The notes beneath the pieces were generated by a model. The model ran no database searches, was not told the origin of the DNA, and worked only from the letters and a program-made list of their open reading frames with translations. From assembly GCA_039881145.1 (NCBI GenBank), contig JAYKKI010000004.1, forward strand, positions 42,999,001 through 43,063,000: a DNA stretch of 64,000 bases. Reading direction: 5' to 3'. Source of the DNA: Druceiella hillmani. Its lineage: Eukaryota; Arthropoda; Insecta; Lepidoptera; Hepialidae. Shown in pieces: positions 22,761-35,787 of this stretch. Each line of letters starts with the position of its first letter. Positions within the stretch are counted from its first letter, which is position 1. A program made the position numbers and the translations under genes.

Positions 22761-25700
22761 GGATTTGCTATTAAATTTTTAATCGAAAACTTTGTATTAC
22801 CCCCATTCGGTTTAATTTTGCGACTTATAATTGAAGCTGTTAGAGATTTTTCGAGTATTAGAAAATATATTATTTTGCGCATATATTCCTTCCAATAATG
22901 CCGAAATTTCCACTTTGAGTTTAGTAATACTCTATTACGATTTTTAATACACTAAAATTACACACAATGTGGCGGCCAATTATTATCAGTTCACACTATA
23001 CAGGTCCCATCATAATTTCTCTTACCACTATCTTAGAGAGGACTGTTTGCTTTTGTCAATTAAAAACATTGTAAAGTGAAATAATTCCTAACTCACCCTT
23101 CTCGTCATGGCGTGAATGGGTAAAAAGTTGAGACAATATCAAAAAATTCGTTTTATGGCGTGAGTTAAGTACTCACTAAGATGGGAGTTTTCTAAATTCT
23201 CCTTTAACTTTGTTGAAAATAGGGGATGAAGAAATGACTATTAGTCAGATTTGAAAACTGAGAAATTTTTGGAACGTTTTAAGAAATTCCCCCTAGTAAT
23301 AAATCGTAAGTCCGTGGCAATCGCCCAACCAATCGTTTATAATCGTTTGGAATGCAAAAGTTCTTATGGGAATAACCATGTAATATTCAAGTAATTCGGA
23401 TTTCCGTACATATGCGCAGCTGCGGGTAAAGCCTATTTTCTAATATTTTTTCTTGCTTTTAACGTTGTTATGAATTGTCTTAATCGATTTTTCGCTAAAA
23501 ACACATCTGGCTCAACATTCAAATTATATTATAGTTTTCTAATGTCTCCCTTGTAAGTGTTTTTTAATTAAATTAAAAATAAATGACCGAAACTGTTATT
23601 CGTGTCTTTGGATTTTTTTGTTATTTATTGACAAATTGTTTAATATTTGTACAAATTATCGATATAATCATAACTTAATTACATGTGCATTATATACTTA
23701 TATACATATATATATATATATAATTTCAATAATTACAATTTTAAAAAATAGGTATTATATGTATATACCTATTTTTTTTTTTTAATTTTTGTTGTAATAT
23801 TTTTTTAAATAATTTTAATAAAGAAAACTACAAAAATAATTGCATTTTATTCCAAAGTAAGTTACTAATATTTTATCTTTTTTAATTGAAATAATTATAA
23901 TTTAAAAATTACTTTAAAAAATTATTGTAAAAATTTAAATTTATTACGATTTAAAATGGATGAAATGGAAACAGAATATTCATAGCATCGTTGAAGAAGT
24001 TCTTAGAAATGTAAAGCATACTGTGGGTATATTAATATTCAACTAACAAATACTTCGAACTAATTATTTTATGTTTGGTAAGTTTGAAAATGAAATACCA
24101 ATAATCTTTTCTCATATCCTTCACTAGTATTACATAATGTAAAAATAAGTTACAAGTTCTTACATAATAGACGATCTATATAGCATTATTATTGTTCGCT
24201 AGCAGTAACTGTTAACATGTATTTTTATTAATTACGAAAGAAGGACCGTTTTAGTAAATTTATTACAAAAAAATGAGAGCCTTTCATAGATTTCTTTTAA
24301 TTTGCCAATCTGTCCCATTCGTACTTCCCAATAAGTTTTTAACAGCAATTTTAATTTAACTTTTCTTTTTTTATATCTGTGTTATACTCGAGCAATATAA
24401 TTTGCAATATTACTTACCTACATCTTATTTTATATGTATATTTCGTTTTGTATTATATTTCGTTGCAAAAACAAATTATATATCGTCGTTTGTCCATCTG
24501 TCGTAGAATCATAATATTCGCCGGAATCATTTTAAAACGTTTTAATTAGCTCTCCTGCACATTTTAAGATGTTTTAAGATTTTAAGATTTTTGTAACATT
24601 GACCTTTTGAAAAAAGGCTTACTGTTGAGTTTGTTGCGGCGCTTCTTCTCAGCAGGCCAGTTACGTCGAAGTGCTGGTAGGAAAAAATATTGACGTGCAA
24701 AAGAATTTACTGTAAATCTACTTGCAAAAAATATAAAACGAAAATAAAACGAAAAAAAACGTTTCAAATTTTCATCCAATTCTTTGTCACTTCTTGCAGA
24801 TAATTGTCAAAACAAGAGATTAGAAAAAAGAAACATTTAATATGCCAATAGTTAGAAAAATGTATGAAAATATGTCATAAAAATCTACGGATTTTAATAA
24901 CACAGGGCAATAATAGAGCGGTGCACGATTATGATTTAAAGCAATCATAAACATGTACATTTACATTAAAATTCCTTTCAGATCAGTATGAATGAAGGAT
25001 TGTGTTAAGATTATTTGGTGCCCGTATGTTTATATTCTTAACGCCATTACTCTGATTATCCGCTTGCGAACACGGCACGTGTAAAGTTTATAATTAGCAC
25101 ATAATTAAAACATTAAGTTAATCCTGTAGTTTACAATCCGTTTGTTTTTAAAATTTTAAAACGCTTTTATTTATTGAACATTGTCAGATCTTCAACTTAA
25201 AAAATTAAAAGTGAACGGTATTGAAGTAAATTACATTTTAAATATTTTACTGTCATTAAATCTAGTGCCAATTTAGTTACATCAATGTTTTAGTCGATAA
25301 ACATACGAATCAAAATATTTCAGTGAGATTAATGTGAGATGCCAATCATTATATTAAGTTTACTTCCGAATCGGAAGTCAATCCAAACTAATTTTGTAAT
25401 GCTATTATAAGAATAAAGGGACTCCAGTAAAAAATAAAACATTAGGTAAATAACCTGTTAAAAATATGACATTAAGTGTTCTGTTTTCCAAAATTAAGAT
25501 AATATAGAAATAATGAATTTCCCTTTAAACCGTATAAAAATGAATCACTATATTCCGAACCATTTTTAAAGAAAATAATATTTGGTGAAAATGACAAAAT
25601 GTGCTATAACTTCGTTCTGGAAGTTAAATAGTATAATATTCAATACTATTTCCATCTTCATTTATGAAGTCAATGCATATCGGGTTTCAAACCCAATCCG

Positions 25701-26342
25701 CATTAACGTTATCTGTGAGCCTACTAATTAATTCGGGAAGTTCCAACTTACCATAATTTGTAAGTTACAGATGCTTGACAACAAAATTTTGGCATTTAAC
25801 TTGCTTCAGCTAACTTTACACAATATTATTATTCCCTTTTTATTCAACTGTTAAAACTTAGATTTACTGCTGGGTGAAAAATTTAACTGGCAGGTTCAGG
25901 TTAATAGCGTCAGTTGTTGATTATTCAATAAAATATTTCAAATAACCATACCAGTTATACTTAAATAGGCTTCAAATATTTAAACCTAGAAACACTAAAT
26001 TTCATCTCTGTCAAACGCATCCACTGCTTGTACATTACTGAAGATCACTTAAATGAACTGTGTTCGAAAATTCTATAACTATTATGCCTTCGAATTTTCC
26101 GACTTGGCTTATACAATCTAGCAATCTATGTGTTCTCTATCTTCTGTGTATTGTAGTTAATAACGCAAACAGCCTATTATATATATTTGCTCTCATTGTG
26201 ATCTTATATAATTTCTAGTATGAAGTTCTTCTTCCTTCCATTTTTTGCTTCCCTTAAAATTAAATGTCTTTCGATATGTGTGTTTGCGTGTGAGTATACA
26301 CTAAAAATACATACGTATATATACATACATACTTATGCATAC
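22761..26342. other. AT-rich non-coding stretch
   Basis: Contains a short TA run (23703-23722) and a small hairpin at 23741-23785, in which 'aaaaaataggtat' pairs with 'atacctatttttt'. No coding similarity was seen; the 65-codon minus frame at 24582-24779 is low-complexity Phe/Lys-rich. Confidence 0.5.

Positions 26343-26389
<47 letters not shown>
26343..26389. repeat. (TA)n microsatellite with CA/TG flank
   Basis: A TA run followed by 'cacacacgtaagtgtgtgt', a self-complementary CA/TG motif at 26389-26408. Confidence 0.95.
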
Positions 26390-26396
<7 letters not shown>

Positions 26397-26409
26397 TAAG
26401 TGTGTGTAC

Positions 26410-27389
26410 GCGTATTTGTGTGCGTGTGCACTCAAACTAACTAAAGTACTCATAAATCAGTGGACGCATTGTCATGTTTTTGGCACATTTTTTTTACTTT
26501 TCACTGAAAACTTGCAAATATTTCTTACAACTAATTCTAAATAGCCTACATCAAACTGTTACTGCAGATATACGGCAACTATGGGACGGGCAGCCGGACG
26601 GATACGCGTTTGTTTTTTATTTATGAGGTAGGGTATACTAAACATGGAGGAACATTTGCTGCGGATTATAGGAAGATATATGTATGTGTGCACGTACCAT
26701 CTATTTCTCGTAATTCATATAATATTTTCAGTAAAATAACTTTTACGTTAGATATAATTAAAATTCATATTACTAAACCCTCTAATGCAAGTAATTTTCA
26801 AAAATTTCTTTCAAATAAATATTTCTAATTATTTATGTTTGAACTTTTCCATTTAATATTCATTTTACATGTAATTTGAAATACATTTTATTTAATGTCC
26901 ATGTGTATCATACGCATGAAAACATATTAACTCTTCCAGTGTAAGGTTGTTAGTAATTTTGTAAGAAAAAGTACTTAAATTATGTAAATACATAAAAATT
27001 AAGAAAAAATGTTTTTGTGGACTATTTCCCAATATGTCGAACTTGGAAACGAACATTTCTTTCCTCAAGGATTTCATCGATTGGAATGTGATTGAAAACG
27101 CATTTTAATATTTAATTGAAAATGCTTAATAATTTTTTTATCCTCTTTTCTTTGCTAGATATTTATCTTCAAAGTGCTTCGTAGTGAAATTATTAGTATT
27201 AATTTTCCCACTTTTAAAAATCTGGAAAAAAACAATATATTGGTATATAATTTGAACTTCAATGCCAAATTATTTTGAGAATATTGCACTATTAACTGAA
27301 AGAGCTATAAACCGTTAAGTTTTTTATATTGAGCCTGTGAAAAATAACATAGGTAATATATTTACATAAAGAAAAAAAAACAACTACCC
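26410..27389. other. AT-rich non-coding stretch
   Basis: Nothing supported. A brief GC-rich phrase, 'gacgggcagccggacgg', lies near 26584. Confidence 0.5.
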
Positions 27390-27775
27390 CGCATGGGACG
27401 AAGCCTTTTACAGTCCTACCTTCTTACAGCTTAGTGATAATCCGAGTAGTCGCGACAGTTAAAACCATGCTGCAAGCACTTCTTACTTTTGCCAAGAGCA
27501 ATTAGATAAGGGAGGTTTTACCGATGTCCCTTGTAGCGTCTAAGAATCGTCCTTGCTTTGCAATTTTTTAAGGAACTTTCGTTATGGTTTACCAACTTCT
27601 TTAAGTCTCTTGGTCTGATTCGTTGCGGTAAGCTGCACCCTTTTAGAGGACGTCACCCTGAAGTTAATGCTGCTTCCTCAATTTTCGATAGACCTTTATT
27701 GAACAACTTATCTGATAGATGGCTGCATTGCTTCACACTTGTCTCTCAATCTAACGCTTAGTCTTGGGAAAGGTC
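27390..27775. other. Less AT-rich block, possible old pseudogene
   Basis: This block is visibly richer in C and G than its flanks and has coding-like trinucleotide texture on both strands. It includes a 67-codon plus frame (27558-27761) and longer broken stretches on the minus strand such as 'LSDKLFNKGLSKIEEAAL'. No family was recognised. The pattern suggests an inactivated gene or mobile-element fragment. Confidence 0.3.
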
Positions 27776-28965
27776 TTCTTTTAATTAATTCCATAGTCTT
27801 AAAAATGACCATATAATTTTAAAAACTCCACAATTTTAACTGTGTTGGTTCTACTACGACCTTTTCCAAAGTCACTTGCCAATATTGATCGTCTTTAAGC
27901 AAACTCTAAAGTCTTGTAAGTGGAGTAAAATATAGGACGTATCACACCATTTATGGTTTTTAATGCTTCAAATGATGTTGGACCCGAAATTCTTGATAAA
28001 GCATACGGAGATTATAGTATTCCGTATTATTTGGTAGTACTATATACATCCTTCCCAGAGCATGTTCATTTTGACACCTGACCATGCATTAATAACCATT
28101 CCTCTTTTTATCCTTTTGAATCGATAATTATGCTAAACTTAATATGCCGGTATCTCGGGGTTCAGCAGTTATGGAAAAGTTATATATTTGATTTAGTTTG
28201 AAAAAAGGAAAAAGTCTAGTGTTTTGGTAAATTGATAACTTTCTCCGTAAGACTTTTTTGATCGAAATATAGCTTTTGAAGAAGTGCAAATTGAAACAAG
28301 GGAAGGAAGCGCTCATGAATCGGAAACCCGATAATCTATAATACCATATCAGAACTACTTATATGTTTATCTCCCACTTTCGCACATTTTCTCTACATCT
28401 TTTTCATTTTCTAACATAAAAATAGACTGATCAAAACTGCTATTTATATATTTCGAAACATATCGTCTCATATTCAACATTGATTCGAGCATTAAAATAT
28501 TCTTAAAAGGATGAAACTGCAAGGTACCACCTAGCGGTTATCTAGATTTACTCTAGTTACATTTATTTAAAAGCCGTTTCTCTCTTGAAAACATATTCTA
28601 TACGGCTGGTCGCCATTGTCACTCGCCTATGTTTTTCTGAATACATTGAATCTGGAGTACCATTGACTACACGTTTTATTATTCATACATGATTAATTAT
28701 AAGTAAAGCTTCGATAAATCGCATGCATCAGGTTAGAATTTACTACTTTGAAAATCTCAAGAAAAGTTTGGGATTAGGTTATTTTCTCACAAATAACTTC
28801 GTCCATAATCTCTGGAGTTACGCTATCTAATATCCATAGTAGAATGAACGTATAAAATATCGTATACAATATCGTAGTCCCCTGAATATTTTTTCTTGGA
28901 TCAACAGTTCTGGAATTTTTTAGTTTCAGCATAAAACACTATGTTTACTACATTTTTTTAGTTTT
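27776..28965. other. AT-rich non-coding stretch
   Basis: No supported feature. Confidence 0.45.
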
Positions 28966-29241
28966 AGCATAAAATACTATATATACTTTTTTAACATTAT
29001 GGCGATTGTGTAATTTATATATATGTAATAATTTTTGATCCGCAAACAATTTGTTTTTAATGATTTCCCATCGAGTATTGCACCTAAAAGTAACAAAAAG
29101 GCATAGCGACCATATTGACAAACGTACGAAAACCTCCTGGGTACTGTCGTGCACGTATATCGGCTCACTGGTGAATAATAATAGCTGTAAAATTTTTGTA
29201 AAACACTGGACACTTCCTAAATAAGAATCCAAATACCACAT
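28966..29241 (-). pseudogene. Second Helitron Rep fragment
   Basis: On the minus strand one frame reads 'SEPIYVHDSTQEVFV' and, further on, 'LFVTFRCNTRWEIIKNKLF'. The other overlapping frame supplies 'YVCQYGRYAF' between them. Together these follow the Helitron Rep segment G-S-P-x-x-M-H-E ... Y-V-R-x-Y-G-R-x-D-L-F-x-T-F-T-C-N-P-x-W-x-E-I. Two frame changes and the absence of anything else of the element show a tiny decayed fragment. It belongs to a different lineage from the copy near 41.4 kb, since residues differ (for example R-W-E-I-I-K rather than H-W-I-E-I-K). Confidence 0.7.
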
Positions 29242-29442
29242 TTCAAGTTTCTTTAATAAATAGTGGCCAATATAGCCTTTTCTTGGACCTACCCCTCTTT
29301 AGCAACCTCAAAGCGGAACTAGACAAAATCCTTTCTAATTGAGGGTTTATATTATAGAGAGAACCTACATGTTGAATCTCGAGTTTCCAGACACAGCGGT
29401 TTGAGCTATACGTTGATAGGACAGTCAGTCAATCCGTTCCTC

Positions 29443-29444
<2 letters not shown>

Positions 29445-29522
<78 letters not shown>
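29445..29522. repeat. (TA)n microsatellite
   Basis: About 39 TA units with one interruption ('tacata'). Confidence 0.97.
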
Positions 29523-29525
<3 letters not shown>

Positions 29526-30794
29526 AATAACAATAGGTATTATGTAAATACAAATGTTCAATGTATCTAAGTAGGTAAGAAAACTATTAACAGCAAAAAC
29601 TATTCTGAAATTTAACGGATTATGTTCTTATGATATTAACATTTACCATCAAATTGTATATTCTTCCTTGCTTCTATATTATGATAGCACTGAATTGTTA
29701 ACTGAGGTTTATTGAAAGAATCTGAATTTTTTAGTTAAACATTGTTATTGTAAATATTTGATTAGGACATCACGAAACATATTTATATTTTCGTTATTGA
29801 TAACATATTTTCGTTATTGATTTGTTTCCGCCTGCAATAATTTATAACATTTAAGTTAGATTTCTAATACATGATTATTTATTTTTTGCTTATGTCTTTT
29901 ACATTGCTTATGCTAAATTATATAAATTAAAGAGCTTGTTTTTTAATTTATGTAATTTAGCTTAGCCTTATTAATTGTGTTTTTGCAGTCAGCTTTTTTA
30001 AAAACAATTATTAAATTAAACTATTTAGTTTTATTTATCAATAAATTACTTGTTCATTTAAATATTGGTCGATATTCGTAAGTAAATCATTCAAACCGAA
30101 TCTACCCATAGTTAATCGTGGAACAGCAACAAACTAAATTTCTCTAGTATTTTATTACTCTCGTGCTTATCAAATAACCGTGTTTTATTATTTTTGTAAA
30201 TTTATTACCCCTCTCTTTTTATATTTACTTAAATAGTATAAGTTGACGTTGTCAATTAAAAGAGTATAAATGATAATGTTAGTAAGGTACTGTGGTTAAA
30301 ATAAGAGCTTGTTCCTCTATAAGTCGTGATATTTTTTTGTTGAAGGTAATCTTTTCCCAATTAAATTTAAATATATAAGTTATGTATATGTTTGCAATCA
30401 TCCTTCAAAACCCTTCATTTTGATACCATACTCGGTTTAGAAAAATTGTTTTTCAGATTGTTCAATATGGCGTCCCAAATCATCAATTTTAATTTTTTTA
30501 ACTTTTACTCCCGCCGTTCCTGCTCATTGGGTAATTAGATGGCAAACTTTACGACTAATGTACTTTTTCGAACTCTTTTTAATAATATTTGATGTTTGAA
30601 GAATTGAAATTTCTTAATTAAACAATTATTCAAAACTATTTGGAAAGGTTGATAATATAAATTATATATATTGACATATGGACAATATTCATTTTGTACG
30701 GTTGGCGATTTCTACGACGAAGAATTTATATACTTCTTCCTTTCTATGGTTTAATAATACATTTACATACTTTTATTTACTTCTACTACTACAG
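29523..30794. other. AT-rich non-coding stretch
   Basis: No supported feature; 'attttcgttattgat' is duplicated 22 bp apart near 29790-29821. Confidence 0.5.
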
Positions 30795-31045
30795 TCGTCA
30801 TGGAGAACGCAACTCCATCTTTGCTCTAACACCCCGATTCAGATCCTGATGGAAATCTTTATCAAGACAATTTCTGGATCCATGCTGTTATCATTAAACT
30901 GTTGCCTCATTCTTATGGTGATCAGCTCCTGGTTAATACGGGCTTTAAATCAAGCAACGAGGCGAAAACAAGCTTTCAAAATTTACTACTCATATTCTTT
31001 CGGTACTAACGGCGTCCCCAACACAGTTATAATATCTAGAAGATA
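30795..31045 (+). pseudogene. Possible relic of a histidine acid phosphatase exon
   Basis: A good acceptor site ('cttctactactacag') precedes this less AT-rich segment. Immediately after it one frame reads 'RHGERNSIFA', resembling the R-H-G-x-R catalytic motif of histidine acid phosphatases. A different frame continues 'DPDGNLYQDNFW' and 'YGDQLLVNTG', which loosely fits the D-P-Y-x-x-x-x-F-W and Y-G-Q-L-T-N-x-G segments that follow R-H-G in the insect family. A third frame is open for 122 codons across the region but looks unrelated to any protein. If the assignment is right, at least one frameshift has killed it. The expected S-x-x-D-R segment was not found, so the match may be spurious. Confidence 0.28.
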
Positions 31046-33558
31046 AAACAAATCTGAAAGAAGAGGAGATAAAACTATTAAAATGCTTCTAGCGGTTTTT
31101 TGGCTTTTCCTCATCACAGAATTTCCTCAGTGTTGAGTTTGTTGAGCGGTATACTTAGGAAATGCTTTTTCAAGAAATGTTATAATTTATTTAGAGAACT
31201 TCTGGATATCTTAACGTTGGTGAAAGGGTCTATAAATTTTATTTGATATTGCTCGATGAGTCGACAGTTCCGAATGAAGTTTGGACATACATTTATATGT
31301 ATTTTTTTTTCTTAATTTAATTTCTTAACCAATATTAAATAATTTAAAAACAAATTGTAATAAGACCTCTTTACGAAAAAGTTCTATTGACATAAACATT
31401 TTGTTGTCGTATAATGATTCATATTTCGGTCTTCACAGACTTATATGAAAATCTTCAAGAATTTTGTTTTTCCAAATATTTTTGGTAACAAGTTTTTCTG
31501 GAATGTATATGTTTATTGCATAATATTGTATTAAGACGGGTCATTTCTTGGATGATACCATTTAAGTGTACTTGATTTTGTTGTTAAATTGAAAACACAA
31601 TTTTGTAAGGATTCACAGAAAAATTATATCCTTATCAAAGGTTTGGTATCATCATCAATCAATGCTAATTATTGCTATTTAAAGGTTTCCGGTATGTAAA
31701 TTCAAATGTGTAATGATAATGCAGCGAAAAGTTTTATCGCTTTATCTTAGTATTATTCTTGAATCAAAATAATTGTAAGTAGTTTCAATAATTTTAATCC
31801 TCGCCACAGAGTTTGCCAATTTCCAGTTCTGTTGGGATTATTTTAACTAATTTTCTTTCTTTTATTCCGTTTTGAAGTTTTAAAGAACACTTGTACTGAG
31901 GATATGGACTTCTTAACAATCTTTTTATCATCATATAACTTTCATATTTATTTCATTTTGTACATCTCTCATATGTATTTATGAAATCCATCTTATTTTC
32001 AAAAAAAATTATCTAATTAATTACATACATAAATACAATAAAATATAAAACAGTTATAAGTATTAAAAGAAATAAACAGAAGTACACTTTATATTCCTTC
32101 ATAAATTTAAAGTAATATAATAAATTATTTTATAGTATATTTTTGAAATTATTTTGATAGTTTACAAAGAAAAAACCTACGTTTCATACGAAAAGGTTAA
32201 TTTAAAGTTTGAATTGGTTTCGTAAGGTTTTATGACAAAATGTACCATGAAATTTGTCTGAATTTCAGTATATATGGCTTAATTATTAACTTCAAATTAA
32301 ATGACAAATTAAATCACATTTAGTAAATATTATAATTGCTTTTTTAAGTAACAATTTTGAGATTGATATTTAACTCATCTACCATTTTTTAGTTTCAGAA
32401 AAAACTTAATTAAGCAATTAGGAATTTAATCTTGTTAGACTATGTCATTTTTTTTATTTAATAAATTGATTTCTTAGTCTCATTTAAAATGCATTGTTAC
32501 TTTAATTTTCTATGGGTTATCTTTAGTGAGGAACCTAGATAGTCAAAATCTAGAATGGGTTGTACATAAATCTATGCAATAAATGTTTAAACCAACCTCT
32601 TATATACATACTTTGGCGTTGGTAGAAAAGATCAGAAATAAAATATTTTAATTTATTTTTCACATCGGCGAAGGTTGTGTAATGATTGATTTTACCGATA
32701 TTGGCTAATATGAATGCGTAATGTTTATCGGAAATTAAGTAGGCATGAAGTAAATTTTAATTTTATTAAGTGGGAATCAGCTTTATCTCGATTAATTTGA
32801 AAATCTAAAGTCAGGCAATTCAGAATTTGTTCTAAGCTTAAAATGAAAGATCCATAAACATATGACCAATTTTAATTATGTTAATTTTTAAAAGTAAGCA
32901 AACTTAATTACCGTTCTATTTATTTTTTTCATTCAATTTAGGTAAATATTCTTTTTTAGTATTTTCCGTTCAAATTTTCTGAATGACAGAAGTTTATAAA
33001 AATCGGATAGGAAATAAATAATCTATGAAAATTATATAAAACATTGGACAGTCTGCATTTTCATTATTTTATATTTTAATGAAATTCCATCTACCTAGAA
33101 TTTATGAAAATTTATAATTTTTTTGGCATTTAATCAAATTTAGTTTACGTTACTTCCTTTGCTAAAACTAACGTATTTTACAACTGGTTTCGTATTGCCT
33201 TTTGAACGGAATATTATTTATTAAGAGAAAAGTGAGTTCAACATGTGTGAAGAAAAAAGTAGGACCATGTACGCCGTTTAAACTACACACACAGCAGTAC
33301 CCTTATGTTTTTAATATATACTGAATTTTTTATAATCGCTAATATCACATAAATGTTGAATTGTAATATAATCACGTAACATAACCTAGTAAATACGACT
33401 CATTGAATTCGATGGATTCAAAGAAAAATGAAGTATTTGAAAATTTTAATACTTAAATTGGATAGTACTTTTTACGGAAATAAGGCAATTTTATATATTT
33501 TTTCAGATATGTGTAAGTATGCATTAATTTTTTATATTACGTTTTAATTCATATATAC

Positions 33559-33563
<5 letters not shown>
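31046..33563. other. AT-rich non-coding stretch
   Basis: No supported feature on either strand. Confidence 0.5.

Positions 33564-33621
<58 letters not shown>
33564..33621. repeat. (TA)n microsatellite
   Basis: About 29 TA units. Confidence 0.97.
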
Positions 33622-33625
<4 letters not shown>

Positions 33626-35680
33626 CACATGTGTATATATGGACCGACACTCATATATATTTTCATATCCATAAATTTTCCTACCAATGTTGTGATCTTT
33701 CAATTTTCATTCTTCTCAAGCTTAATTTTAGTGCACTTCAAACACATTAAATCCTTTATGTGAAAGTTTTTTATCTTGTGAAAGCTGTTTTCATTTATTC
33801 ACAAATAATTTACAGTAATATTAAATTAAAACCCTTGACGGTATCGAATACGTGTGAAAATTTGTTTATCATGGAAATCGACGGAGTTTTTCTAATTTAC
33901 GGTATCAGGTAACAAAGTTATAGCAAATAGATCAAAAGAATAGAACAAAAATGTTCGATGCTTGGATAATATATGGGAAATTACTGCTGTAACTATTTGA
34001 TATCTACTAGTTTGACAGAGAATAAAAATTCAATTATATCTTTGGACAGTAAATGATTGTTTATGCTGTATTTAAAATGAAAGTGTATGTGAGACAATCA
34101 CGTTCGCGTATATTGAATACGCGCGACAGACAGATTTGTATCATCGAGTTGAGCCAATTAAATATTTGTAATATTTTAGCTCCACTGTTAAAAATATATG
34201 ATACACAGATTTAGTGTATTTACTTTATGTAGATGTAATTTCAATAAAATTTTCGAAATTAAAAAAAAAAATATTGAATGATATCTTTGGCTTCGAGAAC
34301 TAGATAGATACCGATCACCGCGTTAACAATTTCCTTATTTTATTTTTTTATTTACTTACATAATTGATTATAAATATCTCGTCCAATTATAAGGTTATAT
34401 ACTTTTTTGTAAAATATAGTTAATATTATTGATTTAAAAACTATTAATAAAACAAGGGCATAAAACTTTTTTCTGAAAAATCTAAGATTATAATATTTAT
34501 GTTGTTCAGTATACCCTAGTCGAATTTTTGCACTTTTTTGCAATGCGTGATTGAAATATATCGATCGGTTAATTTAAGAGCCCAACATTTGAGGTACGAT
34601 ATAATGTAGATTAATTTAGTTTCGACGTACACTTTAGACAAAATATTACAGTGAAATGCTGACGTGCTAAGTAGCATAAAAATTAGTTGTAATAATGTTA
34701 CGATTTTTGCTTTGGTTTCCTTATAATTTTCAGGGTTCAGGAAAGATCTTACATGTACAATATTTTATGAGATACTTTATATAACTATACATAAAATAAT
34801 TCTTCAACTTTAAAATCAAATCTTGATGCACACAATTTAACCTTGAAATGAAATTGTAAGCCAGTGACAAGTTTGACTTTAAATTCTGAAATTTAACTTT
34901 AAAGCAACAAAAGATAATTGGAAAAGTACCAAATGGGAATCATATTTGTTTGTAAAATAAAATTCATCATATTAAATTTAATATTAATTATGTTATTTTA
35001 ACGTGTATATTGAAAATGAAATAATGAAATGCACGTATGTCGACAAAAGAAGAAAATACTGTGTTTATAGCTGATGACTGGAATTTTAATGACGAAATAT
35101 TGCTGATGAAAAGGCAACACGTGCATCGCTAAATTTTCGAGAAAAATGATTTATTTGTTTAGGTGTGGAAATCAGATAATAAATAGACCAAGTTTTTAAT
35201 TAATTGCTTTCTTACATTAAATTCTTTTACACATTTGATACGTGTTTACAGTTTTGATGGATAATGACTGTTAATAAGTTTTTATTACGTTTAATCTGTG
35301 AACTGCAAATTATCAAAAGCTGTTATCAATATATATGTTTTATAGTCATATTCAATGTTCTTTTGAAAAAATATTTAGGAAAACTTAGATTTTATATTCG
35401 GGTCTTCATTTATTATGTTTAATCTTCGCATGGACACGTAAAAATAAAAGACACGCTTGCCATTAGTTAAATTGGTATTTCAGAATTCTATTTGAATTAG
35501 TTTTCTTCTATTTTAATATTGCCATTTACACATAATGATTTCCATCTATATCTTAAATAATCTTTCATCAGGAACATAGAAAAAAATGACAAAACAGCAT
35601 AAAATTTGAAACAAATTTAAATGTAACTTCTGCACATAAACAAATATCCATGTTATCAATGGTTTACAATATAATCTATA
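33622..35680. other. AT-rich non-coding stretch
   Basis: No supported feature. Confidence 0.5.
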
Positions 35681-35787
35681 TTTCTTTACCACGACCTAGG
35701 TTTAGTTGTAATACAACGAAACCTAGGTCGTAGTAAAGAAAAAAAGAAAGTAGAAATAATACTACATCACGTAGTTTCATATAATTG
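35681..35787. mobile_element. Foldback MITE copy 1 (centre deleted, left end truncated)
   Basis: Contains the family core 'ccacgacctaggttt' facing its complement 'aaacctaggtcgt', then 'actacatcacgtagtttca' at the right end. Compared with the full copy at 47973-48192 it lacks the central 'atcttcaggtgg' part of both arms and the outer left terminus, leaving only the inner stem plus one outer arm. Confidence 0.85.
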
